A stretch of 6,206 nucleotides of DNA, from positions 1 through 6,206 of the forward strand of contig JAUWJN010000172.1 in NCBI GenBank assembly GCA_030607655.1, written 5' to 3'. The position numbers and the translations under genes were made by a program. The DNA is from a bacterium. Its GTDB lineage: Bacteria > Armatimonadota > Zipacnadia > Zipacnadales > Zipacnadaceae. The number at the start of each line of letters is the position of its first letter. Positions within the stretch are counted from its first letter, which is position 1. Of the stretch, positions 5,705-6,206 are shown piece after piece. The notes under the pieces are model-generated. The model did not search any database. It was not told the origin of the DNA and was given only the letters and a program-made list of their open reading frames with translations.

Positions 5705-6206
5705 TTAGTCAACATCAATAGTTATCTCGCCCGCCTCCAAGTCCTCAAGCGTACCCTCCCCACCAGCCAACAGATTGTAAACCATCTCGGCTTGCTCGGG
5801 AGTAACATTACTGGCGTGGCTGGTGATATCAACTCCCTCCTCTTGGAGGATTTCTACCAGGTCGCGGCTCTCCACCCCCAATTTCCGGGCTAGCTCGTAG
5901 GCCCGGACTGGCTTACCCTCGGTCACCTCCTCCGGAGCCTCAGTCCACTCGGACTGGCTACGGATGTCAATCTTCCAACTGGGGAGTTGGGCCGCCAGTC
6001 TGACGTTTTGGCCGCGACGGCCGATAGAAAGTGATAGTTGGTCGTCGGGGGCGATGACAACTGCTGAGTGCTCGGCCTCATCGAGAATCACTTGGCTACC
6101 CCGGGCCGGTGACAGCGCGTTTTTGACATACTGCCCCGTATCTTCGTCATAGCGAACAATGTCAATCTTCTCGCCCCGTAGCTCATCAACTATGGCTTGG
6201 ACCCGC
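5705..6206 (-). CDS. nusA: Transcription termination/antitermination factor NusA, C-terminal part, with an IF2_N-like tail (5' end outside window)
   Basis: NusA binds RNA polymerase and nascent RNA and modulates pausing, termination and antitermination. The window holds the last 166 codons; the frame is open through position 6206, so the N-terminal, S1 and most of the first KH domain lie outside. Visible are the end of KH1 (RVQAIVDELRGEKIDIV), the linker NALSPARG, and KH2 with the DDQLSLSIGRRGQNVRLAAQL-like core; its GRRGQN loop is at 6022-6005. After WKIDIRSQSEW and a short acidic linker comes a second small domain (about 5914-5771). It reads VRAYELARKLGVESRDLVEI and then a GVDITSHASNVTPEQAE segment, and matches the IF2_N pattern of helix, LGV, helix and SH.S. 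A short acidic tail (LEDLEAGEITIDVD) ends the protein. The GTG at 6091 is an internal valine codon, not a start. Confidence 0.95.
   Translation of the reverse strand, partial: RVQAIVDELRGEKIDIVRYDEDTGQYVKNALSPARGSQVILDEAEHSAVVIAPDDQLSLSIGRRGQNVRLAAQLPSWKIDIRSQSEWTEAPEEVTEGKPVRAYELARKLGVESRDLVEILQEEGVDITSHASNVTPEQAEMVYNLLAGGEGTLEDLEAGEITIDVD

Noticed and set aside
5705..6091. A separate 128-aa gene starting with GTG at 6091
   Set aside because: The frame stays open to the window edge and the upstream codons give the KH1 end of NusA, so the GTG is an internal valine.

Overview
This is a stretch of a conserved bacterial transcription/translation/ribosome-maturation operon. All genes lie on the minus strand, so transcription runs from high to low coordinates. 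In transcription order they are: nusA (5' end outside the window), infB, a DUF503/YlxP-family gene, rbfA, a DHH/DHHA1 phosphoesterase of the NrnA type, truB, and ribF (3' end outside the window). No gene is supported on the plus strand; the long plus-strand frames are shadows of these genes.

The order infB - DUF503 - rbfA - nrnA - truB - ribF is the arrangement typical of Bacillota and some related Gram-positive or deep-branching phyla. The TruB, RbfA and NrnA sequences have that flavour. The ylxR and ylxQ genes that usually sit between nusA and infB are absent. Base composition is moderately GC-rich, and GTG is used as the start of ribF and infB. The phylum cannot be fixed from this window: a deep Bacillota lineage, Chloroflexota or Armatimonadota are all possible.

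Layout on the plus coordinates: 1-584 ribF (N-terminal FMN adenylyltransferase part); 585-741 a spacer filled by one complete and one degenerate palindromic repeat; 742-1650 truB; 1657-2694 nrnA; 2695-2876 a 182-bp spacer with a multi-hairpin element and another palindromic repeat; 2877-3257 rbfA; 3282-3569 DUF503; 3627-5627 infB; 5628-5704 a short spacer; 5705-6206 the C-terminal part of nusA.

The products fit one theme. NusA controls elongation, termination and antitermination by RNA polymerase. IF2 delivers initiator tRNA, and RbfA matures the 30S subunit. The DUF503 protein is conserved alongside them but of uncertain role. NrnA-type enzymes degrade nanoRNA and pAp, TruB makes tRNA pseudouridine-55, and RibF makes FMN and FAD. 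Gene spacing is tight except where repeats have been inserted.

Two things stand out. First, a family of short GC-rich palindromic repeats (core CTCTCCG...CGGAGAG, flanked by CCTCAYCCC) occurs at least three times in the same orientation. One copy lies inside the translated 5' end of nrnA, giving the protein a repeat-encoded N-terminal extension. Another copy carries a nested 35-bp insertion. Second, NusA ends in what looks like an IF2_N domain, the small domain normally found at the N-terminus of IF2. The neighbouring infB still has its own IF2_N domain, and the genes usually between the two are missing, which suggests a rearrangement at the nusA/infB junction.
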